NCBI RefSeq assembly: GCF_016744625.1
Contig: NZ_JADGDZ010000008.1
Location: 1 to 64,000, forward strand
DNA: 64,000 bases
DNA from: Winogradskyella sp.
Lineage (GTDB): Bacteria > Bacteroidota > Bacteroidia > Flavobacteriales > Flavobacteriaceae
Reading direction: 5' to 3'
The notes beneath the pieces were generated by a model that saw only the letters and a program-made list of their open reading frames with translations, had not been told where the DNA came from and ran no database searches. Shown here in pieces: positions 28,501-38,021 of the stretch. Both the position numbers and the translations under genes were made by a program. Each line of letters begins with the position of its first letter. Position 1 is the stretch's first letter.

Positions 28501-28879
28501 CAATTCTTTCTTGGCTTTCCAATTTTTTTTGAGTTGCTTGGTGTTATAATAAAAATAGCAAATACCATGAGTAATGTTGTAGAGTACACAACAAGACCTA
28601 ACTTCTCTGCAAGGTCTGAATCAAACACATAAGTTAAAAAGAATAAGCTAGCTACTATAGTTACAATCCATGTTGGCAAAAAAAAACAATCTCCCTTTTA
28701 AGCCTTTAATATCCGTAAACATTGTAATGAGTGCTGCAGCTTGTAATTGAATAATTGCACCTATAATCTCCATCAATAGTTTTACCTATATCAAAAGTTT
28801 CTGTTATGAGATATAAAATACATAAACAAACCGCTAAGATTATGGCTTGTATAAAAGCTTGTCCGTTAAATACTAGCAT
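28500..28879 (-). pseudogene. Frameshifted small polytopic membrane-protein gene
   Basis: The ATG at 28879 starts MLVFNGQAFIQAIILAVCLC. Another frame continues from about 28775 with MEIIGAIIQLQAAALITMFT. After a nine-T run (minus strand, 28678-28686) a third frame reads LPTWIVTIVASLFFLTYVFD to a TGA at 28500-28502. Joined, it would encode about 125 residues with four membrane helices. It lies 4 bases after the stop of the intact membrane-protein gene upstream, so the three formed one operon. Homopolymer sequencing error is an alternative to decay. Confidence 0.55.
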
Positions 28880-28882
28880 CTA

Positions 28883-29587
28883 TTATTCTTTTGCTTCTAA
28901 AAGTATGTTAACTTTTTTAAACTTTAATTCTATATATGAGATCAATGCATACATAAAAATAATAGCGCCAGACATTTCTAATAGTTCTTCAAAGCTATAC
29001 ATCATAGCATAAGTCATAGTTTCCTCTCCATGCTTTTCAGCATGCATTCCGCTTATCGCTTCCATTACTACAGCTCCAGAAACAAATAATACACCAGCCA
29101 AAATAAATAGTTTTAAAATCGACTTAGGTAAACGCATCATAAATTTAAAATAAGCGATAACTATAATTAGCATAATGGCTATATAAGGAATAAACCATGC
29201 AAAATATAAGATGCCAGACGTATTAAAGAGTGCTTCCATTGGAGCTCTTAGTTGTTCATGTATTTGAATCATTTCGTCTAAAGCTAAAAAGACAAAAATA
29301 AATGCTAATCCAAACCAGTGCCAAAATTTTTCTCCAAGTGTTTTGTGACTCTTTCCTATTAATGCTAGTATAAACCCATTAAACAGTAATACTAAAGAAG
29401 AAAAATACGTTGGTAAATTCGCTTCTAAATTAAAATCCAACAGTTTTATAAGCAGCCTTGGAACCTTGTTATCCATTCCACCAGTATTAAAACGCAAGTA
29501 AACTGCTAAAAGATTTCCTATTAATAGTAGACCAACTACAATTAATAAATTACGTAGAACTTTCGACTTATTTAATCTGAATTTCAT
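28883..29587 (-). CDS. Polytopic membrane protein of unknown function with conserved Glu/His motifs
   Basis: 234 residues with six or seven hydrophobic segments. Charged residues recur inside or next to helices: LDEMIQIHE near 105-113, MEAISGMHAEKHGEE near 175-190 and SFEELLEMSG near 198-208. Spaced acidic and His residues in the membrane are typical of integral metal-dependent hydrolases such as the ceramidase-like superfamily, but I cannot make that assignment. It heads an operon whose next two genes are broken. Confidence 0.7.
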   Translation of the reverse strand: MKFRLNKSKVLRNLLIVVGLLLIGNLLAVYLRFNTGGMDNKVPRLLIKLLDFNLEANLPTYFSSLVLLFNGFILALIGKSHKTLGEKFWHWFGLAFIFVFLALDEMIQIHEQLRAPMEALFNTSGILYFAWFIPYIAIMLIIVIAYFKFMMRLPKSILKLFILAGVLFVSGAVVMEAISGMHAEKHGEETMTYAMMYSFEELLEMSGAIIFMYALISYIELKFKKVNILLEAKE

Positions 29588-29851
29588 ATTGTTAAAAATA
29601 AAGACAGTGTGGGATATCTGTCGGGTTGATAAAATTAGTTAGACATCGAAGGTAAAATATTAAACCAATTGAGCTTAATATATTATCCAAACGACAAATA
29701 ACTTCGTTAAAATGTTGCAGCCTATTTTTCAAGACAACACACAAACACGTCAACACACTGAAAAACAAATACTTAAATTTGAATAAGGTTAAGTAAGTCA
29801 ATATTTTTAATTGTTAAATATTATATTTTATTTAATACATATAAGCTCAAA

Positions 29852-29859
29852 TATTTTTA
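29852..29859 (+). promoter_or_regulatory. Predicted -7 promoter element of tpx
   Basis: TATTTTTA fits TAnnTTTR and lies 28 bases before the tpx ATG. The remaining gap 29588-29851 between the divergent genes is AT-rich, and I see no other site in it. Confidence 0.4.
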
Positions 29860-29887
29860 TTTTTAACACTTACAAAAAACATAGAAA

Positions 29888-30388
29888 ATGGCAAATGTAA
29901 CTTTAGGAGGAACTCCAGTAGAAACAACAGGAAATTTACCAGCAGTTGGCAGTAAAGCACCCAGTTTTAAACTCACAGGAAGTGATTTAGCAGATAAATC
30001 TAATAGAGATTTTAATGGCTATAGATTGATCTTAAATATATTTCCTAGTGTAGATACTGGCACTTGTGCGCAATCGATAAGAACATTTAACGAAAAAGCG
30101 AGTCAAATAGAAAACACTAAAGTATTGTGTATTTCTAAAGATTTACCATTTGCAATGGCACGTTTTTGCGGTGCAGAAGGGATTGATAATGTAGAAAGTT
30201 TTTCTGATTATAAAACAGGAAAGTTTGGCAACGATTTTGGATTAACATTTACAACAGGAGCTTTTGAAACACTACTATCACGTTGTGTAATAGTTATCGA
30301 TACTGACGGAACGGTTTTGCATACAGAGCAGGTTTCTGAGATTGCTGATGAACCAAATTACGAAAGTGCTTTAGCAAGTTTAGCATAA
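29888..30388 (+). CDS. tpx: Thiol peroxidase (Tpx-type peroxiredoxin)
   Basis: 166 residues, the family length. The peroxidatic Cys60 lies in FPSVDTGTCAQSIRTFN and the resolving Cys94 in RFCGAEGI, the spacing of atypical two-Cys Tpx enzymes; an additional Cys81 is present. It reduces peroxides with thioredoxin, normally in the periplasm or cytoplasm; no signal peptide is seen. The diacylglycerol kinase gene starts 6 bases downstream. Confidence 0.95.
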   Translation: MANVTLGGTPVETTGNLPAVGSKAPSFKLTGSDLADKSNRDFNGYRLILNIFPSVDTGTCAQSIRTFNEKASQIENTKVLCISKDLPFAMARFCGAEGIDNVESFSDYKTGKFGNDFGLTFTTGAFETLLSRCVIVIDTDGTVLHTEQVSEIADEPNYESALASLA

Positions 30389-30394
30389 TCTTTT

Positions 30395-30763
30395 ATGCAA
30401 AAAAAGGAATCATTTATTATCAATAGACTTAAAAGTGTAGGCTATGCTTTTAAAGGCATGCTTATTCTTGTAAAAACAGAAGCTAGTATTAAAATACAGA
30501 TCTTCATTGCTATAGTTGTAACTATCGCAGGTTTTTATTTTGAAATTTCTAAAACCGAATGGATGATTCAAATAGGCATGATTGGTTTGGTAATAAGTAT
30601 TGAAGGTATGAATACTGCCATTGAATATATTGCAGACTTTATTCATCCGGAATATCATAAGAAAATAGGATTAATAAAAGATATTGCTGCTGGAGCTGTT
30701 TTTATAGCATCTGTAGTCGCAGTAATTATTGCTGGTATTATTTATCTTCCTAAGATACTATAA
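30395..30763 (+). CDS. dgkA: Diacylglycerol/undecaprenol kinase (DgkA family)
   Basis: 122 residues, three membrane helices. The signature EGMNTAIEYIAD (near residues 69-80) is the conserved active-site segment of prokaryotic DAGK, and the KDIAAGAVF segment follows as expected. The enzyme phosphorylates diacylglycerol or undecaprenol at the inner membrane; the substrate preference is not visible. It is tightly linked to tpx. Confidence 0.9.
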   Translation: MQKKESFIINRLKSVGYAFKGMLILVKTEASIKIQIFIAIVVTIAGFYFEISKTEWMIQIGMIGLVISIEGMNTAIEYIADFIHPEYHKKIGLIKDIAAGAVFIASVVAVIIAGIIYLPKIL

Positions 30764-30840
30764 TACGAAAGTCAATAGAATAAACGTTACATAGTAATAT
30801 TTTCACCTAATTATAATTCACAACACTTTTAAGCACAAAA

Positions 30841-31614
30841 ATGAAACATATCCTTGCAACATTTTCTTTTGTGCTTTTCATCTTTAGTTATAATACTAGT
30901 GATAAACGAATAGTTTCTACTGAAATCATTGAAACACCTTTAGACACTATTCAAATAGTTGAAGAAGTGCAACCCTACATTACTAAAAATTTTATTCTAG
31001 GAAAGTTTGACTATAGGAAAGACTCAACGTTTGTAAAAGTAAGCTCTAAACATTCTACAAAGTCAGTTCACCTTCAAAATGAAGTATACACAGCTTTTTT
31101 AGAAATGTTAGATTCAGCAAGCAAAGTCGGAATTGAATTAAAAATAATATCAGGAACTCGTAATTTTGAAGAACAAAAAGCAATTTGGGAGCGTAAATGG
31201 AAAACCTATCAAAACCTTAAACCTCTAGAACGTACTTTAAAAATTTTAGAATACAGTTCTATGCCAAGTTCTTCAAGACATCATTGGGGAACAGATATAG
31301 ACTTAAATAGTCTAAATAATTCGTATTTTAACAGCGGAAAAGGACTTAATGAATATCAGTGGTTAACAACCCATGCTAATGACTTTGGATTTTATCAGGT
31401 TTACACTGAGAAAAATAAAGATAGGACAGGCTATAATTTAGAAAAATGGCATTGGTCCTACTTGCCTTTAGCAAGCAAATATTTAGAGTTTTACAATACG
31501 CGAATTATTAATGACGACATTAATGGTTTTAATGGTTTTGAGCAAGCAGAAAAAGTAATGATTATTAAAAACTATGTGAACGGCATTTCTAAAAAAGCAA
31601 GAGGTTATAAATAA
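30841..31614 (+). CDS. M15-family D-alanyl-D-alanine carboxypeptidase (VanY-type)
   Basis: 257 residues with an N-terminal hydrophobic signal. Zinc-site motifs are SSRHHWGTDIDL near residue 144 and EKWHWSY near 200, with the strand text LKIISGTRNFEEQ before them. The family trims the terminal D-Ala of peptidoglycan stem peptides in the periplasm. It sits between dgkA and ftsK, a cell-envelope neighbourhood. Confidence 0.9.
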   Translation: MKHILATFSFVLFIFSYNTSDKRIVSTEIIETPLDTIQIVEEVQPYITKNFILGKFDYRKDSTFVKVSSKHSTKSVHLQNEVYTAFLEMLDSASKVGIELKIISGTRNFEEQKAIWERKWKTYQNLKPLERTLKILEYSSMPSSSRHHWGTDIDLNSLNNSYFNSGKGLNEYQWLTTHANDFGFYQVYTEKNKDRTGYNLEKWHWSYLPLASKYLEFYNTRIINDDINGFNGFEQAEKVMIIKNYVNGISKKARGYK

Positions 31615-31667
31615 AAAATAAATTTTCGATACGTCGGAATTAGTTACCGAAATAAATTCGGCATAAA

Positions 31668-34097
31668 ATGGCAAAAAAAACAACTAAAAAGAAAACCACA
31701 ACTAAAGCGAAACCGAAGACTAAAACAAAGGCGAAGACGAAATTAAAAAAGCCGTCTTTTAAACTATCTAATCAGCAAAAACTTGTCTTTGGTAGTTTGC
31801 TTATTATACTCGGTGTGCTTCTTTTTATCTCATTTTTATCTTTTGTATTTACAGGTAAAGAAGATCAAAGTGTGCTTAGCAACTTCCCTGAACGCTCAGA
31901 GGAATACAAAAATTGGGCAAGCCAGTTAGGTGCTTGGGTAAGTGAGCTATTTATCACCAAAGGTTTTGGGATTCCTTCATTTATTTTTTCTGGCTTATTG
32001 TTTCTTTCTGGCGTTTATGTGACTTTAAATTTAAAGAAAGTCAAACTCAGAAAGCATTGGATTTGGGGGACATTAATTGTGATATGGTTATCGATTTTAT
32101 TCGGATTCTTTACACATAAATATGACCTTCTCGGCGGAACCATTGGCTATGAAATGAATCATTTCTTTCAAGATTATATTGGTAAAGTTGGTACAGCACT
32201 ACTCCTACTCTTTGGGCTTATCGCTTATTTAGCTATTCGATTTAAAGTGACTGGAGATACTTTTGTAAATCTTTTTAATAGAGCCAAACGTGATATTAAA
32301 GAAGACTTACAGTCAGAACGTGAAACTTCAGAATCAACCGTAATTATTGACAATAGCTTAACAGAAGAAGCTGAAGCGATTAAATCTGCTTTCGAAATTC
32401 CTTTAGATAAACCTGAACCAACAATTAGTAACCATTCTAAGCCAGAAACAAAAGTTGAAAAGCTTAAAATGGAGGTAACAGAAAAGCCAAAGGAAGAAAC
32501 AATTGAGGTACCTGAATTAAAAGTCGAAACTGTTGAAGAAGAAAAGTCTGAAACAGATAACCTTGCTGACAAACTGGTTGAAGATTTTGGACAATTTGAT
32601 CCTACTTTAGAGTTAGGTAAATATCAATTTCCTCCATTAGATTTATTAAAAAAATACGATAATGAAGGAATCTCTATAGATCAGGAAGAACTTGAAGAGA
32701 ATAAGAACAAAATTGTTGAAACGTTAAGTAATTATAAAATTGGGATTAGTAGTATAAAAGCTACTATTGGCCCAACAGTTACATTATATGAAATCGTACC
32801 AGAGGCTGGTATAAGAATTTCAAAAATAAAAAATCTAGAGGATGATATCGCTTTATCTTTAGCTGCTCTTGGGATTAGAATTATTGCACCAATTCCTGGG
32901 AAAGGAACTATTGGTATTGAGGTACCTAATAAGAACTCTACCATAGTATCTATGCGTTCGGTCATTGCATCTCAGAAATTTCAAAAATCAGAAATGCAAT
33001 TACCAATTGCTTTTGGTAAGACAATTAGCAACGAAACCTTTGTTGTAGATCTAGCTAAAATGCCACATATGCTTATGGCTGGTGCAACAGGTCAAGGTAA
33101 ATCGGTTGGATTAAATGCAGTTTTGACGTCCTTATTATATAAGAAGCATCCTGCTGAAGTTAAGTTTGTTTTGGTTGATCCTAAAAAAGTAGAATTGACG
33201 CTTTTCAATAAAATTGAGCGTCACTATTTAGCAAAGCTTCCAGATAGTGAAGATGCTATTATTACAGATAACACTAAAGTTATAAACACATTGAATTCAC
33301 TTTGTATTGAAATGGATAACCGTTACGAAATGCTTAAAAATGCTTTTTGTAGAAACATTGCAGAGTATAACACTAAGTTTAAAGCCCGAAAGTTAAACCC
33401 TAATGATGGTCACGCATTTTTACCTTATATCGTATTAGTGGTTGATGAGTTTGCCGATTTAATAATGACAGCTGGTAAAGAAGTAGAAACACCTATAGCT
33501 AGATTAGCTCAATTGGCTCGTGCTATCGGAATTCATTTAATTATTGCAACACAACGTCCTTCTGTTAATGTTATTACTGGTATTATTAAAGCGAATTTTC
33601 CTGCTCGTATTGCATTTAGAGTAACAAGTAAAATAGATTCGCGTACCATTTTAGATGGCTCTGGTGCAGATCAATTAATTGGCCGTGGAGATATGTTGTA
33701 CACGCAAGGCAATGAATTAATCCGTATTCAATGTGCCTTTGTAGATACTCCTGAGGTTGAAAAATTAACTGAATTTATTGGTTCTCAAAAAGCGTATCCA
33801 GATGCACACTTATTGCCAGAGTATGTTGGTGAAGAAGGTGGCACAAATCTTGATATAGATATTTCAGACAGAGATAAGTTGTTTAGAGATGCCGCAGAAC
33901 TTATTGTTATAGCTCAACAAGGATCAGCTTCTTTATTACAACGAAAATTAAAATTAGGTTATAACAGAGCTGGTAGAATTATTGATCAGTTAGAAGCTGC
34001 CGGAATCGTTGGCGGTTTTGAAGGCAGTAAAGCTAGGCAAGTATTAGTACCAGATTTATTAGCCTTAGATCAATTATTAGAAAACGAAAAACAATAA
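31668..34097 (+). CDS. ftsK: DNA translocase FtsK
   Basis: 809 residues. A Lys/Thr-rich N-terminus is followed by four membrane helices (about 45-190), an acidic linker (about 205-315), and the motor. The motor has Walker A GATGQGKSVG near 472, Walker B VVDEFADL near 590 and TQRPSVNVITG. The C-terminal gamma winged helix (GSASLLQRKLKLGYNRAGRI) would read KOPS-like orientation sequences. It moves chromosome dimers at the septum. lolA and lptF/G follow on the same strand. Confidence 0.97.
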   Translation: MAKKTTKKKTTTKAKPKTKTKAKTKLKKPSFKLSNQQKLVFGSLLIILGVLLFISFLSFVFTGKEDQSVLSNFPERSEEYKNWASQLGAWVSELFITKGFGIPSFIFSGLLFLSGVYVTLNLKKVKLRKHWIWGTLIVIWLSILFGFFTHKYDLLGGTIGYEMNHFFQDYIGKVGTALLLLFGLIAYLAIRFKVTGDTFVNLFNRAKRDIKEDLQSERETSESTVIIDNSLTEEAEAIKSAFEIPLDKPEPTISNHSKPETKVEKLKMEVTEKPKEETIEVPELKVETVEEEKSETDNLADKLVEDFGQFDPTLELGKYQFPPLDLLKKYDNEGISIDQEELEENKNKIVETLSNYKIGISSIKATIGPTVTLYEIVPEAGIRISKIKNLEDDIALSLAALGIRIIAPIPGKGTIGIEVPNKNSTIVSMRSVIASQKFQKSEMQLPIAFGKTISNETFVVDLAKMPHMLMAGATGQGKSVGLNAVLTSLLYKKHPAEVKFVLVDPKKVELTLFNKIERHYLAKLPDSEDAIITDNTKVINTLNSLCIEMDNRYEMLKNAFCRNIAEYNTKFKARKLNPNDGHAFLPYIVLVVDEFADLIMTAGKEVETPIARLAQLARAIGIHLIIATQRPSVNVITGIIKANFPARIAFRVTSKIDSRTILDGSGADQLIGRGDMLYTQGNELIRIQCAFVDTPEVEKLTEFIGSQKAYPDAHLLPEYVGEEGGTNLDIDISDRDKLFRDAAELIVIAQQGSASLLQRKLKLGYNRAGRIIDQLEAAGIVGGFEGSKARQVLVPDLLALDQLLENEKQ

Positions 34098-34118
34098 AAA
34101 AGATTATACTACATAAAG

Positions 34119-34760
34119 ATGAAAAAATTAATTGTAATAGCATTTTTTGCACTAGGACTTACAGGATTTGCCCAAAGCGACGCAAAAGCTGAAACATTAC
34201 TTACTGAGGTAAGCAAAAAAATTAAAGCATATAAAAACATTAGTTTAGATTTTAAATACGAACTAAACAATGCTAGCGAAAATATTAATCAAGAAACACG
34301 TGGTGACGTGGTTATGCAAGGAGAAAGATACAAGCTTAATATTTTAGGTGTTACTCGTATTTTTGATGGAAAAACACTTTATACAATTAGTCCAGAAGAT
34401 GAAGAAGTTACAGTTTCTTCAGATAACACAGAGGATGAAAGTACAATTACACCAAGTAAAATGTTGTCTTTCTACGAAGATGGTTATACTTATAAAATGG
34501 ATATTGTTCAAAATGTAAAAGGAAGAAAAATTCAATATGTAAAATTAAGTCCTATTGATACAAATTCTGAAATAAAGCATGTCTTATTAGGTATAGATGC
34601 TACTACAAAACATATCTATAACTTAATTGAAGTTGGCAAAAACGGAACAAAAACCACATTAACCGTTAATTCTTTTAAAACAGATGAGCCTATTTCAAAA
34701 ACCTTATTTACATTTGACGAAAGTAAATACAGTGATTACTTTATCAATAAAATCGATTAA
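34119..34760 (+). CDS. lolA: LolA-like outer-membrane lipoprotein carrier protein
   Basis: 213 residues with a signal peptide ending GFAQS. The domain shows the LolA pattern of a long helix (ETLLTEVSKKIKAYKNISLDFKY) and half-barrel strands, with an ILGVTRIFDGKTLYTISPEDEE segment. It would ferry lipoproteins across the periplasm, although Bacteroidota LolA homologues differ in detail. It lies 21 bases after ftsK and is probably cotranscribed. Confidence 0.85.
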   Translation: MKKLIVIAFFALGLTGFAQSDAKAETLLTEVSKKIKAYKNISLDFKYELNNASENINQETRGDVVMQGERYKLNILGVTRIFDGKTLYTISPEDEEVTVSSDNTEDESTITPSKMLSFYEDGYTYKMDIVQNVKGRKIQYVKLSPIDTNSEIKHVLLGIDATTKHIYNLIEVGKNGTKTTLTVNSFKTDEPISKTLFTFDESKYSDYFINKID

Positions 34761-34852
34761 GGTTTAATGAAATATCAATTTTATTTACTCAAAAAGAGTA
34801 ATACTTATATAGATATTCTATGTGACCATTCCGAATCAATAAGAATAGGCAC

Positions 34853-36838
34853 ATGAAAATATTAGATAGGTACATACTTATCACATTCTTAAGGACGTTT
34901 TTTAGCGTCTTTATTATATTCATGTTCATCTTTGTCCTCCAAGGAGTTTGGCTATACATTGCTGAACTTGCTGGTAAAGACTTAGATGTTTCAGTAACCG
35001 CAAAATTCATTATGTACTACATGCCAAAGCTTATTCCTTTGGTTGTACCATTAACGATTCTTTTGTCCTCTATCATGGTATTTGGCAACTTTGCCGAAAA
35101 TTATGAATTCGCTGCAATGAAATCTACAGGTATCTCATTACAGCGTGCCATGAGAAGTTTAAGTGTTTTTATTATTGCGCTTGGTATTGGTTGTTTCTTT
35201 TTTGCAAATAATGTGATTCCTTGGGGAGAATACAATTTCTATAATTTAAGACGAAATATTGCCAAAGTAAAACCTGCATTAGCTATTGCAGAAGGACAAT
35301 TTAACGAGATAGGGAATATTAATATTAAAGTAGATAAGAAATCTGGTGACAGAGGTCAATTTTTAGAAGGAGTTATTATTCATCAAAAAACTACAACGCG
35401 CGTAGGCAACTATAAAGTTATTTCTTCAGAAAAAGGTGAATTAAAAAGTAGCCCTAGTTCTAATATTCTTCAGCTCGAATTAATAAACGGAAACTATTAC
35501 GAAGAAATCCTTAATAAAGACAATCGTAAGAATAAAAACAAACCACATGTCAAAAGTTATTTTGATAGTTATATTATTAATGTAGATTTAGAAATCTTGA
35601 ATTCTGACGACTTAGAGGACAAGAATCATACTGGTCGTTATAACATGCTAGATGTAGAACAATTAGTTTATACCATTGACAGTCTTAAAGCTAAAAGAAA
35701 TGACGATTATATGTCATTATCTAAAACATTATATAATCGAAGTACATATTCCGCATTAAACAAAAATATAGATACAATTAGAGTAGATACACTTTATTCT
35801 GGTAAGAATATCCTAGATTTATTTAACACGACTAACAAGGTTCAAATTGTAAACTTGGCAATTAATAGTACTAACAGTACTAAACAGATTATAGATTCCA
35901 ACAAAACAACATTTGAAACAAAAAACATTTGGCTGAATAAGCATACTATTGCCCTACACGATAAATTTGTTTTAGCATTTGCTTGTATCATTCTATTCTT
36001 TGTTGGTGCTCCCCTTGGTGCTTTAATTAGAAAAGGTGGTCTTGGTTTACCAATGGTAATTGCTATTGTGTTATTCTTAACTTATCACTTCTTTGGTATT
36101 TTTGCTAAAAACAGTGCAGAAAAAGGAAGTTTTAGTCCAATTATTGGTTCTTGGCTTTCTACAGCTGTGATGTTGCCTTTAAGTATTTATTTAACTACGC
36201 GAGCAACTAATGATAAGGGAGTCTTTCAATTTGATGCGATATTAGTACCATTAAAGCGTTTATTTACACCAAAGAGTAAGTTTCAACTTTCTGAAAGTGA
36301 CACAAAATCTTATAACTATTATAAAAAATATTCTGTTGAAGAATTAGTTGGTATCATAAAAAAACAAGGAGACTTTGATTTAGATAAAAAACCAAAAGAG
36401 ATTGCGCTTCATAATCTATTAAATAGAAATATTCCTCTAGAAGGTTTAAAATCTGAAGGTTTAGATATTTCAGATAAATTAATTAAGGCTAAAGCATTGC
36501 TTAAAGACTATAAAGATTATTCAAAAACAAACCTCGTTAGCTTTTGCACTGGTACAATATTGTTAATCCTTTTCTTTGTATTTAAAAACAATAAGCTTCC
36601 CGAAATTGCTGAAACGTCATTGAGTCTTAGTATTGTTGCTTTTGTGTTTTTTATAATTTATGTGATTGTCGATGCTGTTGTATATTATAAATTTTATAAA
36701 ACCATAGAGCAAAAAGCACAAGGAAATAGTCTTATTATTCTTATTCTAACACTCCCACTCTATCCTATAAAATATATCTTCCTCAGAAATAAAATAGGTC
36801 AAGACTTCTATAGGAGCTGTCTTCAGAATATAAAATAA
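34853..36838 (+). CDS. LptF/LptG-type permease (YjgP/YjgQ family)
   Basis: 661 residues. Helices at the N-terminus (RYILITFLRTFFSVFIIFMF onward), a large periplasmic jellyroll-like domain (about 130-380) and three helices (LHDKFVLAFACIILFFVGAPLGALIRKGG) match the lipopolysaccharide-transport permease. A C-terminal extension of about 200 residues with two more helices is common in Bacteroidota members and longer than in Escherichia coli. It acts with LptB, which is not in the window, to extract LPS from the inner membrane. Confidence 0.9.
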   Translation: MKILDRYILITFLRTFFSVFIIFMFIFVLQGVWLYIAELAGKDLDVSVTAKFIMYYMPKLIPLVVPLTILLSSIMVFGNFAENYEFAAMKSTGISLQRAMRSLSVFIIALGIGCFFFANNVIPWGEYNFYNLRRNIAKVKPALAIAEGQFNEIGNINIKVDKKSGDRGQFLEGVIIHQKTTTRVGNYKVISSEKGELKSSPSSNILQLELINGNYYEEILNKDNRKNKNKPHVKSYFDSYIINVDLEILNSDDLEDKNHTGRYNMLDVEQLVYTIDSLKAKRNDDYMSLSKTLYNRSTYSALNKNIDTIRVDTLYSGKNILDLFNTTNKVQIVNLAINSTNSTKQIIDSNKTTFETKNIWLNKHTIALHDKFVLAFACIILFFVGAPLGALIRKGGLGLPMVIAIVLFLTYHFFGIFAKNSAEKGSFSPIIGSWLSTAVMLPLSIYLTTRATNDKGVFQFDAILVPLKRLFTPKSKFQLSESDTKSYNYYKKYSVEELVGIIKKQGDFDLDKKPKEIALHNLLNRNIPLEGLKSEGLDISDKLIKAKALLKDYKDYSKTNLVSFCTGTILLILFFVFKNNKLPEIAETSLSLSIVAFVFFIIYVIVDAVVYYKFYKTIEQKAQGNSLIILILTLPLYPIKYIFLRNKIGQDFYRSCLQNIK

Positions 36839-36841
36839 GCT

Positions 36842-36849
36842 TACCTTTG
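36842..36849 (+). promoter_or_regulatory. Predicted -7 promoter element of ribB
   Basis: TACCTTTG matches TAnnTTTG exactly, just past the lptF/G stop and 19 bases before the ribB ATG, so ribB can be transcribed independently of the upstream genes. No room for an FMN riboswitch exists here. Confidence 0.45.
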
Positions 36850-36868
36850 TTAAATCAAATATGTCGCT

Positions 36869-38017
36869 ATGATAGCTAATAACGTGAAGACTACAACCTG
36901 TTTAAATACAATTGAAGAAGCCATCGAAGATATTCGTCAAGGCAAAGTAATCATCGTTGTTGATGATGAAAATCGTGAGAATGAAGGAGACTTTTTAGCT
37001 GCAGCTGAGATGGTAACGCCAGAGATGATCAACTTTATGGCTACTCATGGTCGTGGTTTAATTTGTGCTCCTCTTACGGAACACCGTTGTGAAGAATTGG
37101 AGTTAAACATGATGGTTAGGAATAATACGGACCCTATGGAAACAGCTTTTACGGTTTCTGTAGATTTAAGAGGAAATGGAGTTAGTACAGGAATTTCTGC
37201 TAGTGATAGATCTAAAACAGTTAAAGCATTAGTACATAAGAACACAAAGGCTTTCGAATTGGCAAGACCTGGACATATTTTTCCATTAGTTGCAAAAGAA
37301 GGTGGTGTTTTAAGGCGTACAGGACATACTGAAGCTGCAATAGACTTTGCGCGTTTAGCTGATTTTGAACCTGCTGGTGTGATTGTAGAAATTATGAATG
37401 AAGATGGTACTATGGCACGTTTACCACAACTTATGGAAGTGGCTCAAAAATTCAATTTAAAAATTGTATCTATTGAAGATTTAGTAGCTTATCGTATGGA
37501 GTACGATTCGTTAATAGAACGAAAAGAAGATTTTGAGATCGAAACGCGATTTGGTAAGTTTAGATTAAGAGCTTATTTACAAACCACAAATAATCAAGTA
37601 CATATTGCATTAACAAAAGGGACTTGGAAATCTGATGAACCTATCTTAACTCGTGTTAATGCAACACTAGTTAATAATGACATTTTAGGTACTTTAACCA
37701 ATAATGCAGACAAGAAGCTTGATGATATGTTCAAAGTCATCAATAAAGAAGGCAAAGGTGCAGTTATCTTCATCAACCAACAATCCCAGTCTATGAACTT
37801 GTTGACACGTTTGTCTATTCTTAAAGAAAATCAAGTTGATGGGAAATTAGTAAAAGCGCCTAGCTTAGGAATGGACAGTAAAGATTTTGGTATTGGAGCG
37901 CAAATCTTACATGATTTAAAAATTAGTAAACTAAAACTTATTTCTAATAATCTTCAAACTAAACGTGTTGGAATGATTGGTTACGGTTTAGAAATTTCGG
38001 ATTACGTTAATTACTAG
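36869..38017 (+). CDS. ribB: 3,4-dihydroxy-2-butanone 4-phosphate synthase with a degenerate GTP cyclohydrolase II domain
   Basis: 382 residues. Residues about 10-205 are a full RibB domain: DDENRENEGDFLAAAE, HGRGLICAPLT, DRSKTVKAL and the RRTGHTEAAIDFARLA segment, including the metal-binding Glu and His. Residues about 210-380 keep the RibA fold, but the zinc-binding cysteines (CxxxxxxxxxCxC) are gone; the corresponding stretch reads NNDILGTLTNNADKKLDD. It should make the four-carbon precursor of riboflavin but not open GTP, so a separate RibA must exist elsewhere. Confidence 0.93.
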   Translation: MIANNVKTTTCLNTIEEAIEDIRQGKVIIVVDDENRENEGDFLAAAEMVTPEMINFMATHGRGLICAPLTEHRCEELELNMMVRNNTDPMETAFTVSVDLRGNGVSTGISASDRSKTVKALVHKNTKAFELARPGHIFPLVAKEGGVLRRTGHTEAAIDFARLADFEPAGVIVEIMNEDGTMARLPQLMEVAQKFNLKIVSIEDLVAYRMEYDSLIERKEDFEIETRFGKFRLRAYLQTTNNQVHIALTKGTWKSDEPILTRVNATLVNNDILGTLTNNADKKLDDMFKVINKEGKGAVIFINQQSQSMNLLTRLSILKENQVDGKLVKAPSLGMDSKDFGIGAQILHDLKISKLKLISNNLQTKRVGMIGYGLEISDYVNY

Positions 38018-38021
38018 TTTA

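Noticed and set aside
28504-28570. A longer N-terminus for the pseudogene at 28145-28500, reading through 28504-28570
   Set aside because: That frame has no start codon and no recognisable character, whereas the TGATG overlap with the membrane-protein stop gives a natural ATG at 28500.
34823-34838. TGACCATTCCGAATCA before lptF/G as another FNR-type box
   Set aside because: The half-sites are 10 bases apart instead of 6, which puts them out of phase for a CRP/FNR dimer.
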